Positions 11,000-20,783 of a stretch of DNA of 64,000 nucleotides are shown here, in pieces (position 1 is the stretch's first letter; the number at the start of each line of letters is the position of its first letter). Source of the stretch: Cristatella mucedo (lineage: Eukaryota; Bryozoa; Phylactolaemata; Cristatellidae). A model generated the notes under the pieces. The model saw nothing but the letters and a program-made list of their open reading frames with translations, made no database searches and was not told where the DNA came from. Location: positions 4,786,001-4,850,000 of the forward strand of contig WPIO01000023.1 in assembly GCA_009760855.2 (NCBI GenBank), written 5' to 3'. The position numbers and the translations under genes were made by a program.

Positions 11000-11450
11000 A
11001 AGTGCAGCAGTCAGAGCCAAAGAGTTAAGCACCGAGCAGACGTACTCAGCGATTCCGCTACGCACCCCGGCAGCCGCGACAGCAGGTTAAGCAGGACGGG
11101 TGCTTTGAGTAATTTCAAGTGACAACCGCAAAGTCTGTCTTTGTTGTGACACATATTCTATTTCACTGCCTTCCTCGATGCTAAAAGAGCTTAACTTTGA
11201 GTGACCTAAGCCGCGAACAATATATCGGCGGCAGTCATAGCCTGGATGTTATTGCAGCACGCCAAAGTTCCAGTAGCGAGTCCGCTGCGCACAGCGAGAG
11301 GAGCAGGCAAGGGGATGGGCGCGTCGAGCTTAATTCCCACGACGACAACCGTGTAGCCCGCGGGCTTCGCGGTGACGCATATTTGTTATTGCACCACCAT
11401 TCCTCGATCCTTGGAGAGCTTACCTTTTGAGAAACCTGAGCCTCGTGGCT
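11000..11450 (+). repeat. Diverged two-copy tandem duplication (period about 225 bp)
   Basis: The left unit (GATTCCGCTACGCAC ... GTGACACATATTCT ... CCTTCCTCGATG..AGAGCTTAAC) realigns with the right unit (GAGTCCGCTGCGCAC ... GTGACGCATATTTG ... CATTCCTCGATC..AGAGCTTACC) at a constant offset of about 222-226 bases. Confidence 0.55.
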
Positions 11451-12221
11451 TATGGCTGAGCTCTCTTCGCTGACTCCTATGCAAGCCTTGACGCCGCGAC
11501 CGCAACATGGTGGACGACTGCCGCCATAGCACGAGAGTCGTCTGCTCGGTGCCCTTCCGAATTGCCCGCGCGTTCTGTCGGGTAATGAACCACTTTCCTG
11601 GGTGCTCGAGTTCCTTCGTCGAGTTACTGGCACGACGGTGGATCAGCGGCATTCTCTACGGTCCTCGCCGACGGAAGTGTACGACCTGGCACCGAAGTCG
11701 TCCACGGACCTATTAGACCCGCGCCTCCAATCTCATCTGAAAAATTACAAATTTTTAATAAACAAAAAAAAATAGAAATTCCCTCGGAAGAAAGCATCTT
11801 CTGACGAAGGTAATCGCAAGAAAAAAAATTACGCCAAAACGTTTAGCGTGCAGCGAGAGTCAATAGATAACTCTACGTAAAAGCAATGGCCGCCTCGGGG
11901 CGCACTCCGAATGGGATGCGCGCACTGGGTGAGAGCCGCGAAGGTTCGCTCAGAATCGCCGCCAGGGAAGCGTCCGCGCGTCGAGCGCTCTCTGGCTCTC
12001 TGTCTCCAGCTAGAGCAGTCATCGCAAGCAGCCGTCACGGCGACTACTTCGCTTTCCGCGCGCGTGACCGCCATGCCCAGCAGCGAGCGCTAGCGCGGGT
12101 GCATGCGCCCGCACACGAACCGCGGCGGCGCGCAGTCGGCGAAAGCGTCGTCGACGGTATTGGACGGCGAGTCAGCAACCTCGAGGATGTGCGCAGGCCG
12201 AAAGTGGTCAAATATAACGGA
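11451..12221. other. GC-rich stretch, no gene recognised
   Basis: CpG-rich DNA with overlapping open frames on both strands, typical of GC-rich non-coding sequence. Confidence 0.5.
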
Positions 12222-12285
12222 AATAATAATTCGGAAATATAGCGCCCTAAGAGAAGTCCCCATCGCCATCCAGGCGCCGCCGCAG
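12222..12285 (-). mobile_element. SINE-A tail fragment
   Basis: AATAATAATTCGGAAATATAG then CGCCCTAAGAGAAGTCC and CCATCCAGGCGCC match the complement of the SINE-A tail; the head is missing. Confidence 0.5.
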
Positions 12286-12489
12286 GCCGAAAAGGAGTTC
12301 AGGGATGCGAATGAGAGTCACGTGAACGCTCGAAGTCGCCTCGGGCGTTCTCGAGAGTTCAAACCGTAGTAGACGAACCAGTCGCCGCGCACGTGTAACC
12401 GGCAGCGGGCACGCTAAAATCTGTTCCGTCTCTTTTGTAATGTACTGTAATGTATCTCCGTCTGTAACTTCACAAAGACTATGTGGGTG

Positions 12490-13117
12490 TTACGTAGGAG
12501 AGTTCTGTATAGCGCACTCACAGCCTAAGCGGCTTTTGGTACACATTCGGTAGCCAACAGACTTCATCTGACAAAGCAAAGAGAAAGTGGGGAGCATAGC
12601 TAAGTCAGGAGAGCAGTTGAGGTAGTGAATAGCATGGAAGTAGCAGCTCAGGACCGCTGAAAAGGATGTGCCATACTCGGCAGCAGGAAAGTAGTTAGTT
12701 GTCGTTGCGTAAGAATCGTGGAAGTGAGTTCCTCAGTCTAGGACCTGCAGAGCTAAAGCTTCTGTCGCCAACGGTCTTTAAGAGAAGGAATGAAACTGCT
12801 AATTTATCGTCCATACAGGATTGAGGGCACGGGGAGGCTGAAACTGGTGCACCAGTTCAGCTAGGTATGAAGGAGCCAAGCCGTGGCGGGTCTTGTGGGT
12901 AAGCGTCAGAAGTTTGCTCTGCATCCGTTAATCAACCGGCAGTCGTCCTAGCTCTTTTAGCAAACGTGGTCAGACCTCTGGGACATGCAAACTATCCTTT
13001 CAGTCATATTCATAGGCATTTGAAATGACCCAGTTGCTTTTTTGTGGCAGCCCAGCCAAAAGGAAATTATAACGATCAAGCCGAGACAGAACTAAGGAAT
13101 TAGTTACACTTTTTGCA
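12490..13117 (-). mobile_element. LINE-2 (second CR1/L2-like family) 3' end
   Basis: Tail complement GTATAGCGCACTCACAGCC. The minus strand at about 12780-12715 reads GDRSFSSAGPRLRNSLPRF, the conserved C-terminal block of CR1/L2/Rex1 reverse transcriptases. Further 5', the plus strand shows GAAGGAGCCAAGCCGTGGCG and ATAACGATCAAGCCGAGACA, typical of this group. The nucleotide sequence differs clearly from LINE-1. Confidence 0.65.
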
Positions 13118-13226
13118 AGCCACGGTAAAGCTATTGCAACATTTTGCGTTCGCCTTTGACGACCGAGGTCGCGGGCTTGAGTCTCAGCGGCATTTGAGAA
13201 GCGTCTGTATTATAGAGATTCGGTTT
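13118..13226 (+). mobile_element. Degenerate SINE-A
   Basis: GACGACCGAGGTCGCGGGC (B box region), then GAGAAGCGTCTGTATTATAG and AGATTCGG, in SINE-A order but strongly diverged. A (TTTA)n stretch follows at 13252-13271. Confidence 0.45.
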
Positions 13227-13544
13227 TTTTTAGGAGGCTAAGCAATGAGCTTTATTTATTTATTTATTTGTCTATTGTAAGTTTAGTCTAGATAAAGCGG
13301 TCTCATTAAGGTTGCAGTTGAATGCTGCCGGACCTGAAAAGATTTCACATTAGAGAGCCACCGGCAAGGAGCTCCAGCGACCGAGAGCGAGCATTGCGCT
13401 AGGCAAACAGCGAGTCACCAACAAAATTGCGCTCTAATTCGTCGATCCATCCTAAGATTGGGCACGCTATAGCTAATCAATCGGCGGCTTCGTTTTCAGC
13501 CTATGTAAAGTGCCTGGGAAGGGATTTTTCTCTCTTCGCGGGTG

Positions 13545-13920
13545 CCTTAGCAAAAGAGTGCCGCCGACCAAAGCACGCCGACAAAAAATCGAGCTGACAA
13601 AAGCGCGCCGACAAAGGTGCTAAATGCTAGCAACCCCGAAAAATGTTCGCAAGACAAAAGCACGCAACTACAACAACAACTTCTTCAGCGTATGCTTACT
13701 TGATTTAAATGGCTTGTTGTCTTCTAAACCAATTACCGTTGTATCAAAAGGAAACAAATAATGCATTTTAAGGCTGGTGTGGAAGTAATAACAGTACTTT
13801 TCGTTAAGTATTGATAATGAAAACTCTGAATCGGGCAAATAGATGGTCAGAGTTCGAGAAAGCCAGTCAGAATGGTATGGTTCAACCATCTTCTCAGGAG
13901 CGCAGTAGGTTAGGTGCTTA
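13545..13920 (+). repeat. Repeat X, copy 2
   Basis: Second copy of the repeat at 4615-4975, same orientation, with a fuller set of CGCCGACAAA-type subrepeats (13570-13612). On the minus strand this copy has a 93-codon open frame (about 13949-13668) with no recognised domain; the equivalent frame in copy 1 is broken. Confidence 0.7.
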
Positions 13921-14204
13921 TTTGATCTCGTGCAGAATCTTTGGCACAAGTTTCAAGATTTCAATCTTGCAATAGAATACTGTGACGACGAAAATCTGCG
14001 AATGCACGTCAAAATATTGTTTAGCTCGGAGCTTCGTTCCTGTAGCGGATGTTCCTGCTGCTGTAAATGAATTGGCCGACGACTGCCAACCTCTAACTGA
14101 ACCGTTGATCAACTATTAGGAAGACATACATGGACAGAAAGCGACCAAGTCAACGTGAAAATCCAAGGTTTAATTTGGAACTTTAGGATATATATATATA
14201 TATA

Positions 14205-14343
14205 TATTTACTTATATATAGTGCCCCAAGAGAGCTTAATCTATATTCAGGCGCTTCACGTATGCCTCAGGGCTCGAGCCCACGACCTCAGCCAGACCTT
14301 AGTCGGGGCAAGCACCTTAAACGCTGGACCAACCCAGCTCGGC
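14205..14343 (-). mobile_element. SINE-A copy
   Basis: GTGCCCCAAGAGAGCTTAATC, TATTCAGGCGCTTCACGTATG, CTCGAGCCCACGACCTC and CCAACCCAGCTCGGC follow in minus-strand order, preceded by a (TA)n stretch (14188-14207) that replaces the usual ATT tail. Confidence 0.85.
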
Positions 14344-15245
14344 ATGAATTATAGGATGTTTGGGATCCCACGAATAACTGCGATACAGCTGCTATTTCCA
14401 CAATAAACATCAGAACACAATGGTTTTAATTCCAAATTATACAGAATAATGTTACGAGTTTACCAACCAAGATTAATGCAATTGTGCGTGCACGTTCTGG
14501 TGCTATGATCTCAAATGGCCCAGGTCAGTCACTCTATTTACACATTCAAACGGCGTTACAGCTTCCGTTTCCACAAAAACTTCGCAAAACTGCGGTTTTG
14601 ATTCCAAATGATAAAGAACAGTGTGCCAAGTTCACCAACCAAATTTTTCACCAACCGAATTTAATTGTATTACCCTTGCGCGTTCTTAGGCTATAGGCTC
14701 TGATAGCCCGGTCCAAATGGCAGCCCTACATAGTCATACTACGACATAGCTGCCATTTCAACAAAAATCTTCATGTAACTGCGGTTTTGATAGCCAATTA
14801 TAGCAGTTTAACCCACGGAATTTCATGCGATTGTGCTAGCGCGATCTCATGCAAAGGCCTCCAATGGCCCGGGCCAACCAGCCTCCCTGCATAATCAAAC
14901 CGCGATGCAGCTGCCATTTCCACAATAGTTTTCGCAGCTGCGGTTTTGATACTAATTGAGAGAAAACTTTTAGCGGGTTTACCGACCAAATTTTACGGCA
15001 TGCTATAGCCTGCAATAGCTGCGACCAGCGAGCCTCCCTGGGTATTCCGATGGCGATACAGCAGCAATTTCCACACTAGGTGTCGCGCAACTGTGGTTTT
15101 GATATTCCACAGTATGGAAAACTTGTTACGGTTTCACTCATAATTTTATGCGAATGGGCTTGGGCGTGTTCACGCTATGGCCTCAAATGGTCCAGGCTAG
15201 CAGCCAGCCAGCCTCCGTTCATATTCAAACTGCGAAACATTGGTT
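14344..15245. repeat. Divergent tandem satellite, unit about 150-190 bp
   Basis: Five full units and part of a sixth. Each unit carries GCGATACAGCTGCCATTTCC, then TTCGCAACTGCGGTTTTGAT, a TTTACCAACCAAATTTT-like block, and a block TCAAATGGCCCAGGCCAGC with CAGCCTCCCTGCATA. The anchor GCGATACAGC-like motif begins at about 14380, 14553, 14741, 14902, 15053 and 15232, giving spacings of 173, 188, 161, 151 and 179. The copies are strongly diverged, so the array is old. The family is not recognised. Confidence 0.8.
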
Positions 15246-15593
15246 ATGAGCATCTCGATCTGAATGGTCAATGCTGTGCCGTCAGCCAGGCAGCTCGAGA
15301 TGCCCTATCGTTTACGAAGCCTTCGACTGGAAGCTTCAGCAGGGCACCGACGAATAAGCTCTCCTATCCCCCCCCCGCCTGCGGCGTTTTCGGCGCTCAG
15401 CCGCCCTGCAACGCCAGCGCAAAAGCCCTCCTCCAGCCAGCCAATAGCATTCAAACCCCCTTAAAGATGCAGGATCTCTCATCTCTGGGGCTCTACATCG
15501 CGTCTGCCTCAATGTTGGATTTTTTCACGTGACGCAAGGACAAGTGGCCAAGTGCAGTGACTTGCTGGACGTCGGCTTTGCGGGAAGGGATCA
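15246..15593. other. No gene recognised
   Basis: Includes a C9-type run near 15370; nothing else supported. Confidence 0.5.
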
Positions 15594-15668
15594 AGAAAGA
15601 GAGAGAGAGAGACTGAGACTGAGACTGAGACAGAGAGAGGAGAGAGGGGGAGGGAGAGAGACAGAGAC

Positions 15669-15724
<56 letters not shown>
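15594..15724. repeat. (GA)n array with GACTGA and GACA interruptions
   Basis: Starts as GAGACTGAGACTGAGACA and becomes a pure GA run of more than 20 units. It creates long Arg-Glu and Ser-Leu repeat frames on the two strands that are not genes. Confidence 0.97.
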
Positions 15725-15729
<5 letters not shown>

Positions 15730-16366
15730 GCATTGCCCCGAGCTAATTTGCTTTTGCTTCGAGCTAATTTTTATCCAAGGACAGGTGCTCGCCCACGCAA
15801 GCACTTTATTGGCTCAAAACAGAAGATGTGGCGGGTGCCAGCTTTAGGCTCGCAGCTGTCGCTGATTAGTTAAAAGCCGCTCTCATTTAATAACCCGGCC
15901 TCTGCAAGGTGAACGAATAAGGACGCTAATCAGGCTACCGTGCTCTTATTCAGCGAGTACCCTTTTGGCTAATCTAGTTACTCTGGCGTCGCGTGCAAGA
16001 GGACAGCCTACACTATTTCTAAGAAAACGCCTTTCAGCCGGCGCTACTTCACAGCAATCGATGCAGACGGGCAGTGCTACCATGTGGCGTCTCTGGGACG
16101 CGGCGTCGCCAGGATGTGGCGTCGCCGGAACGCGGCGAATACCGCAGCCCATCTACGGAGCAGTGAGCCTGCATTTAGAACCGGTCCGCCGGGCCGTCGC
16201 TGCCGAACTCGATTAAAGCCAACGCGAGCGGCCATGGACTTCCAAGCGAACGAAATGAGACTACGCACGCGCGCGCAGTCGCCAGGCGAGAAGCGCGAAA
16301 CGAGCGGAGCAGCGCACGGAAGCTGGCGAACGAGGCCGAGCACGCTGGGAAGCCTACTGTATCCAC

Positions 16367-16405
16367 GCGCGCAGGCTCTCGCGGTTGCCGCGAGAGCCTG
16401 CGCGC
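16367..16405. repeat. Perfect GC hairpin (18-bp arms, 3-base loop)
   Basis: Left arm 16367-16384 (GCGCGCAGGCTCTCGCGG) is exactly complementary to 16388-16405, with loop TTG. Confidence 0.95.
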
Positions 16406-16642
16406 TTGCTTGCAGGAGACTCGAGTGCGCTCGCGCAGAAAAGCCCGCGAACTTTGCTCACGTCGGCTCCCTCGCCGAATCAGACCTATCGACAGGGACC
16501 TGCGAAGCTTCGACTGCCGCCGCCGCCGCCGCCGCCATGTCGGACTTTGCACTCGCCTTTAGGCATCCGCCGCTTCGCGTAGCTCGCGGCGGGCGAGTGC
16601 CTGGTGCGAGGCTGCGAGTGCGGCTCCGCTGGGCTCCGGATG

Positions 16643-16690
16643 CGCTAACTCGGCTGCGGCGCCAAATTGTGCGCCGCAGCCGAGTTAGCG
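16643..16690. repeat. Perfect GC hairpin (20-bp arms, 8-base loop)
   Basis: Left arm 16643-16662 (CGCTAACTCGGCTGCGGCGC) is exactly complementary to 16671-16690. The loop is CAAATTGT. Confidence 0.95.
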
Positions 16691-19119
16691 GCTTGCCGCG
16701 AGCTCGCTGCAAGCGAGCGGCGATTCTCGACCGGGATTCTAGCCGTCGCTTAACTATGAATTAAATTGTTATTACTGCGTTCGCTCTTATGCGACTCCCG
16801 TTTGCCCGAGTCCAGTTGGCTGGCAGCCGGCCATTTGGTCCGAACGACGGTGCAGAGGCAGTGTAGAGGCCTGAGAATTCGCACAGCACGTAGCCGGCCA
16901 GTTACATCGCAGGGACGCACGCTCCCGTTTCGCGTCGCATCTGAGGGACACGCTTAGCCGGATGCCGAATAGCTTCGGAGTCGCCCAGTTGGTTCCGCCT
17001 GAATGGTTGCTGCGGAAGAACGCTTCAGCAGCAGTCGCTCGCTCCTGTACGTCTCCGGTCTTAGTTCGTTCAACGGCCGTCTGCACCGCGGCGCCTCCTT
17101 CCTGCGAGAGTGTCGTGCCTGGCTTACTCCCGGCCGAAATGCGACCGGCGTACAAAAGAGCCTTCCAAAGCAAAGCCACAGTGTCGCGCGCCATTCGAAT
17201 TACGAACCACGTGATGCGTCACGTCGGTGATGAGAAGCTTATGCGCGCGCCACTATAGCAAGTACGAGCAGGTCTTGGGCGTACGTTACTGCCGCGCGCG
17301 TACCAGGCTGCTCGCTGCGCTAGCCGCATTGCCGCGCCACCAATGGGTTCAAACGCGCCGCATGTGTGCATGGATTGGTAGCCAGACGTAACGCGCTGCG
17401 TCGCAGCGCTGTAAAGTTGGGGTTTGAACCGCTACGTCTGCCGTTTGTTAATTTCCAGTCAACCGGTGCACCGACTGGCCTTCTTCATGTGTACCTGCAG
17501 TTCCCCGCCCGCACACGCGACATTCTTTTCCCTCGGCTACGGCGGCGAACTGTTTCCGTTACCAAGAAATGCCCGGTCCATCCTCGCGTTAATTGCTTAC
17601 TAATACGCGCCTGCAGCCCCGTCCCACTAATTGACGTCTATTTCAATCAAGCTGACCAACACAAGGCCTGCCTATCTTTAATATACAGAAATAACAGCTA
17701 TACTTATCCGTTCGGCGAGCGGGCCGATATTACTGGCCAAGGCATTCAACCGGCGCACCGCTAGAGCCACCGCTCCCGGTTGCGCTTCTTTCGGTCTCTT
17801 ACGCGTGCAGATACGGGGCGCCACGATGCCGTTTTCTAGGAAATCGGCACCAGCCCAAGGCAGGCGCCCCTACTACCGTGGCGCCGCGGCTCCGAACCCG
17901 CGCTGACCGCCTTGGTGCCTGATACAGCAGCACATGCACGGACAATTAAAGACGACTCGTGAGTTCATTCTGCTTTCTCAACCGACAAAGTTGAGAATCG
18001 AACCATTAGCGATGACCCATTAGTGATTACCCACCGACCCCCGCATGCTAACAGCAGCGGCCTGATGAGCAGCACTCGATGCAGCGGCCAAAGAGCGTTT
18101 ACGTACATAATCATCCGCTTATCGCAGAGGGATGAGCTAATCAGCTCGCATGGCCCATCTGAGGATGAGTCATCACATTTGTAGTTGCAGCATCTCGCGA
18201 TCGTTCCGTGATGGATCGGAGAAGCCGCTGGCTTCGGCATAAGGCCACTGGACGGTCTAATGAGCTAAAAAGAAATCGTTTTCGCATAAGGGGACGACAG
18301 AACCCTCGGGCACCGCTGGCGGACCGGGTGCCTCCACTGCAGGGCTTTCGAAAAGCGTGAGGGCCAAGGATACTCGATGCCTCTCGCCAGGAGCCAGACA
18401 TCTCACCAAGAATCCTCTGCAGCTTGTCAAGACGCCCTGCAGACGACATTCGCGTCAGGGCATCCAATCCAAGCAGGATTTACGATCTAATGAGTCGTGA
18501 CTGGCATAATGAGCCATTTGCGGTTTCGACGTGTCTAGGTGTGTACTTAGACATGCGCGGCTTAATCTTTCAGACAAGCGAACGACTACCAGCAGGATCG
18601 ACCGGGTAGCCGCCCGACTCGTGGCCGACCGAGAGAGCGCGCGCCCACTGACACCAGCGTCCGACCAACGCTGGCAGCTACCGCCCCTACTGCGAAGCCT
18701 TTCCCTAACAAGGGCGGACGATCATTTCCGGCCGGCATTTCCTAGTCCACGGTGGGGCAAGGTGTCGCCGTCGTCAAACGTTGGATGAGGCTGAATAGCC
18801 CATCTCGTACAGTATGGCATTTGGGGCGTCGTGAGCGGAACCGATCGCAGTCCGTTGGTCGCTTGACGAAAGCTGCAGAGTAGAGCCGAATTTATGCATT
18901 TGCACACGACAATGCTATGCGACCGCACAGTTTACCGCAGGTCCGACATGACTGGCCGCAGCTCAGCTAGCCACGCAAACAGCATTCGCGCAGTGCATAC
19001 AGACAATCTCTCCAGCCGTTTCCACCCGATCGCGGCGTCGCGATTCCTGCGGCCAACAGTGTTTCGTCCACAACTACATGCGGCGGTCAGGCCGATAGGG
19101 CACCACTTTCCCAAAAGCA

Positions 19120-19290
19120 TATAAATAAATATATAAATATTAGCTGATTTAACAGCCTTATTTGCATAACAGCAGAAGAGCCTTGGCGGCTTCCACCACC
19201 GCTTGCAGCTGGCATACAAAAATTGCCCACTGCAGGAATCGAACCATCGGCCTCTGTCGTGAAGCGCGATCTGCTGCGGTATCGCGGCCC
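19120..19290 (-). mobile_element. SINE-B copy
   Basis: TAAATAAATATATAAATATTAG, then CTGATTTAACAGCC, AGAAGAGCCTTGGCGGC, CCACCACCGCTTGCAG, TTGCCCACTGCAGGAATCGAAC. Old, with substitutions in the head. Confidence 0.85.
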
Positions 19291-19819
19291 AGGAGGTTGT
19301 CGTCTTTATGCGCGTTTAGCCGACGCCTCCCAGTCGTTTTGATGAATTGTCGTCCTACTGTCCGTCCCGCCATCCGTGCACCTGAAGCTTTCGTCTGAAC
19401 TAGCGGCTTGCAAAATACACCGAAATACACATGCGAAGTGCAAGGCTCCGGCCTACCAAGCGTTTACTCTTGCCCGCGAGTGCGTTAGCCTCGGTTTCGC
19501 CATCGAAAGTTCGCGGTCGTTCCACCATCACGGGCGCGGATGCGCGGCATACGTTTAATTTTTCGATAGAGCACTTCGGCCCGAAGAGCTCGGCACCTGC
19601 CAAGGAGCGACGGTGCTGGCGACCTCCGCTGCCCCTCGGAACCGGCGGAACCGCGTTCGAGCACCTCTTACCCATTTGGCACACCTCATTGAGAACGAGA
19701 GGCATAGACGAGGGCGTGTTCAAGAAAGCCCCGTCGCAGCGGACGATCGCTGGCGACGATTCGTTCGATCTGAGCCGCGCTCTGATCATTGACGTTTACT
19801 TAAAACAAGTAAGCAAGCT
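19291..19819. other. No gene recognised
   Basis: GC-rich, overlapping frames on both strands only. Confidence 0.5.
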
Positions 19820-19992
19820 AGGGGTAGCTGGTTCAACAACCACGTTCGTGCATCGGCTGCAGAGCCTTTGTGCCTGTCGCACCCGTTGGCGGTGGGCGGT
19901 AAGGAATCGATGGCCTGCGGCGGGATTTGAGTCCTCGACGTCGGCATTAAAAATTTCTCGAGCCTCTTAAACCAGACTCGCTGTGCCACGAC
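19820..19992 (-). mobile_element. SINE-B copy, very diverged
   Basis: TAGCTGGTTCAACAACC (tail), GAGCCTTTGTGCCTGTCGC, then GCGGGATTTGAGTCCTCGAC (B box region) and AAACCAGACTCGCTGTGCC (A box region) follow the family order on the minus strand. Confidence 0.6.
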
Positions 19993-20191
19993 AGGCTACT
20001 GAACCAGTCGGTACGACTCGGTCGGCTCGCATTAATATAACACTGTTCAGTCAGAGCATCGCTGCTTTATGCTGATGAATTGGAACCGGAAACTCGGTCA
20101 CGGGGTCGCGGTCAAAAGTCAGTCGGCCAAGTCTATCACAGCGCCTAACAGCTCATGCTCTACGGCACGCTCTACTGCAGTGCCGCCAGCT

Positions 20192-20269
20192 CGGAGAGAG
20201 AGAGGGGAGAAAGAGAAAGGGGGAGAGAGGGAGAGAGAGAGTGTGTGTGAGAGAGAGAACGAGAGCGAG

Positions 20270-20331
<62 letters not shown>

Positions 20332-20345
20332 TGTGTGTGTGTGTT
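20192..20345. repeat. (GA)n array ending in (GT)n
   Basis: Impure GA repeats (GGGAGAGAGG, GAGTGTGTGTGAGAGAG, GAGAGCGAGAGCGAGAG), then a pure GA run and about 8 GT units. Confidence 0.97.
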
Positions 20346-20561
20346 GTGCTGCTACTACGTGCCTCAACTGCGAACTCGTCTCGGGATATTCGAGGCCCAC
20401 TCCCCGCTTAAAACCTTCAGCGAGTGCATGACGCCTCGCGGAGTCTGCCTCTTCGGCCGATCCCAGATACTTCGCCAACGCCCACGACAGCCAACGAGCC
20501 ATTCTTACGATCTATTGCTAGCGGATAATTCCGCGTCGTACCCGAGAGGGATCTGAAGCGA

Positions 20562-20599
20562 GCAGGCTGTCCCGCTCGCCGAGGGGCGGGGCAGCCTGC
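20562..20599. repeat. GC hairpin (14-bp arms, one G-T pair)
   Basis: GCAGGCTGTCCCGC (20562-20575) pairs with GCGGGGCAGCCTGC (20586-20599) except for one wobble position. Confidence 0.8.
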
Positions 20600-20616
20600 A
20601 GCTAGCGAGTCCCCCC

Positions 20617-20783
20617 AAGCTGATTTAATAGCCTCTTTGTAAAGTCACAGAAGAGCCTTTACAACTATCACCACCGCTCGCAACGGCAATAAAGGACCGC
20701 CCATCGCAGGGTTTGAACCCACGATCTCGGGATCGAGGTCGTGAAAAGCAACCGCCTTACCCAGAGAGCCATTACGGCTCACC
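20617..20783 (-). mobile_element. SINE-B copy
   Basis: AGCTGATTTAATAGCCTC, AGAAGAGCCTTTACAAC, CCACCGCTCGCAACGG, ACCGCCCATCGCAGGG, GAACCCACGATCTCGG and GCCATTACGGCTC complete the minus-strand element from tail to head. Confidence 0.9.

Larger units (their letters stand above)
15725..19119. other. Mostly GC-rich, no gene recognised
   Basis: About 3.4 kb. 15.95-17.4 kb is strongly CpG-rich and full of overlapping open frames (the longest 226 codons, plus strand, 16084-16764) that have low-complexity Arg/Ala composition and no domain. Two GC palindromes lie here (listed separately). 17.4-19.1 kb holds no repeat or gene that I recognise. Confidence 0.45.

Noticed and set aside
16084-16764. 226-codon plus-strand frame in GC-rich DNA
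   Set aside because: Arg/Ala-rich, overlaps open minus-strand frames, and includes both arms of two hairpins; no family resemblance.
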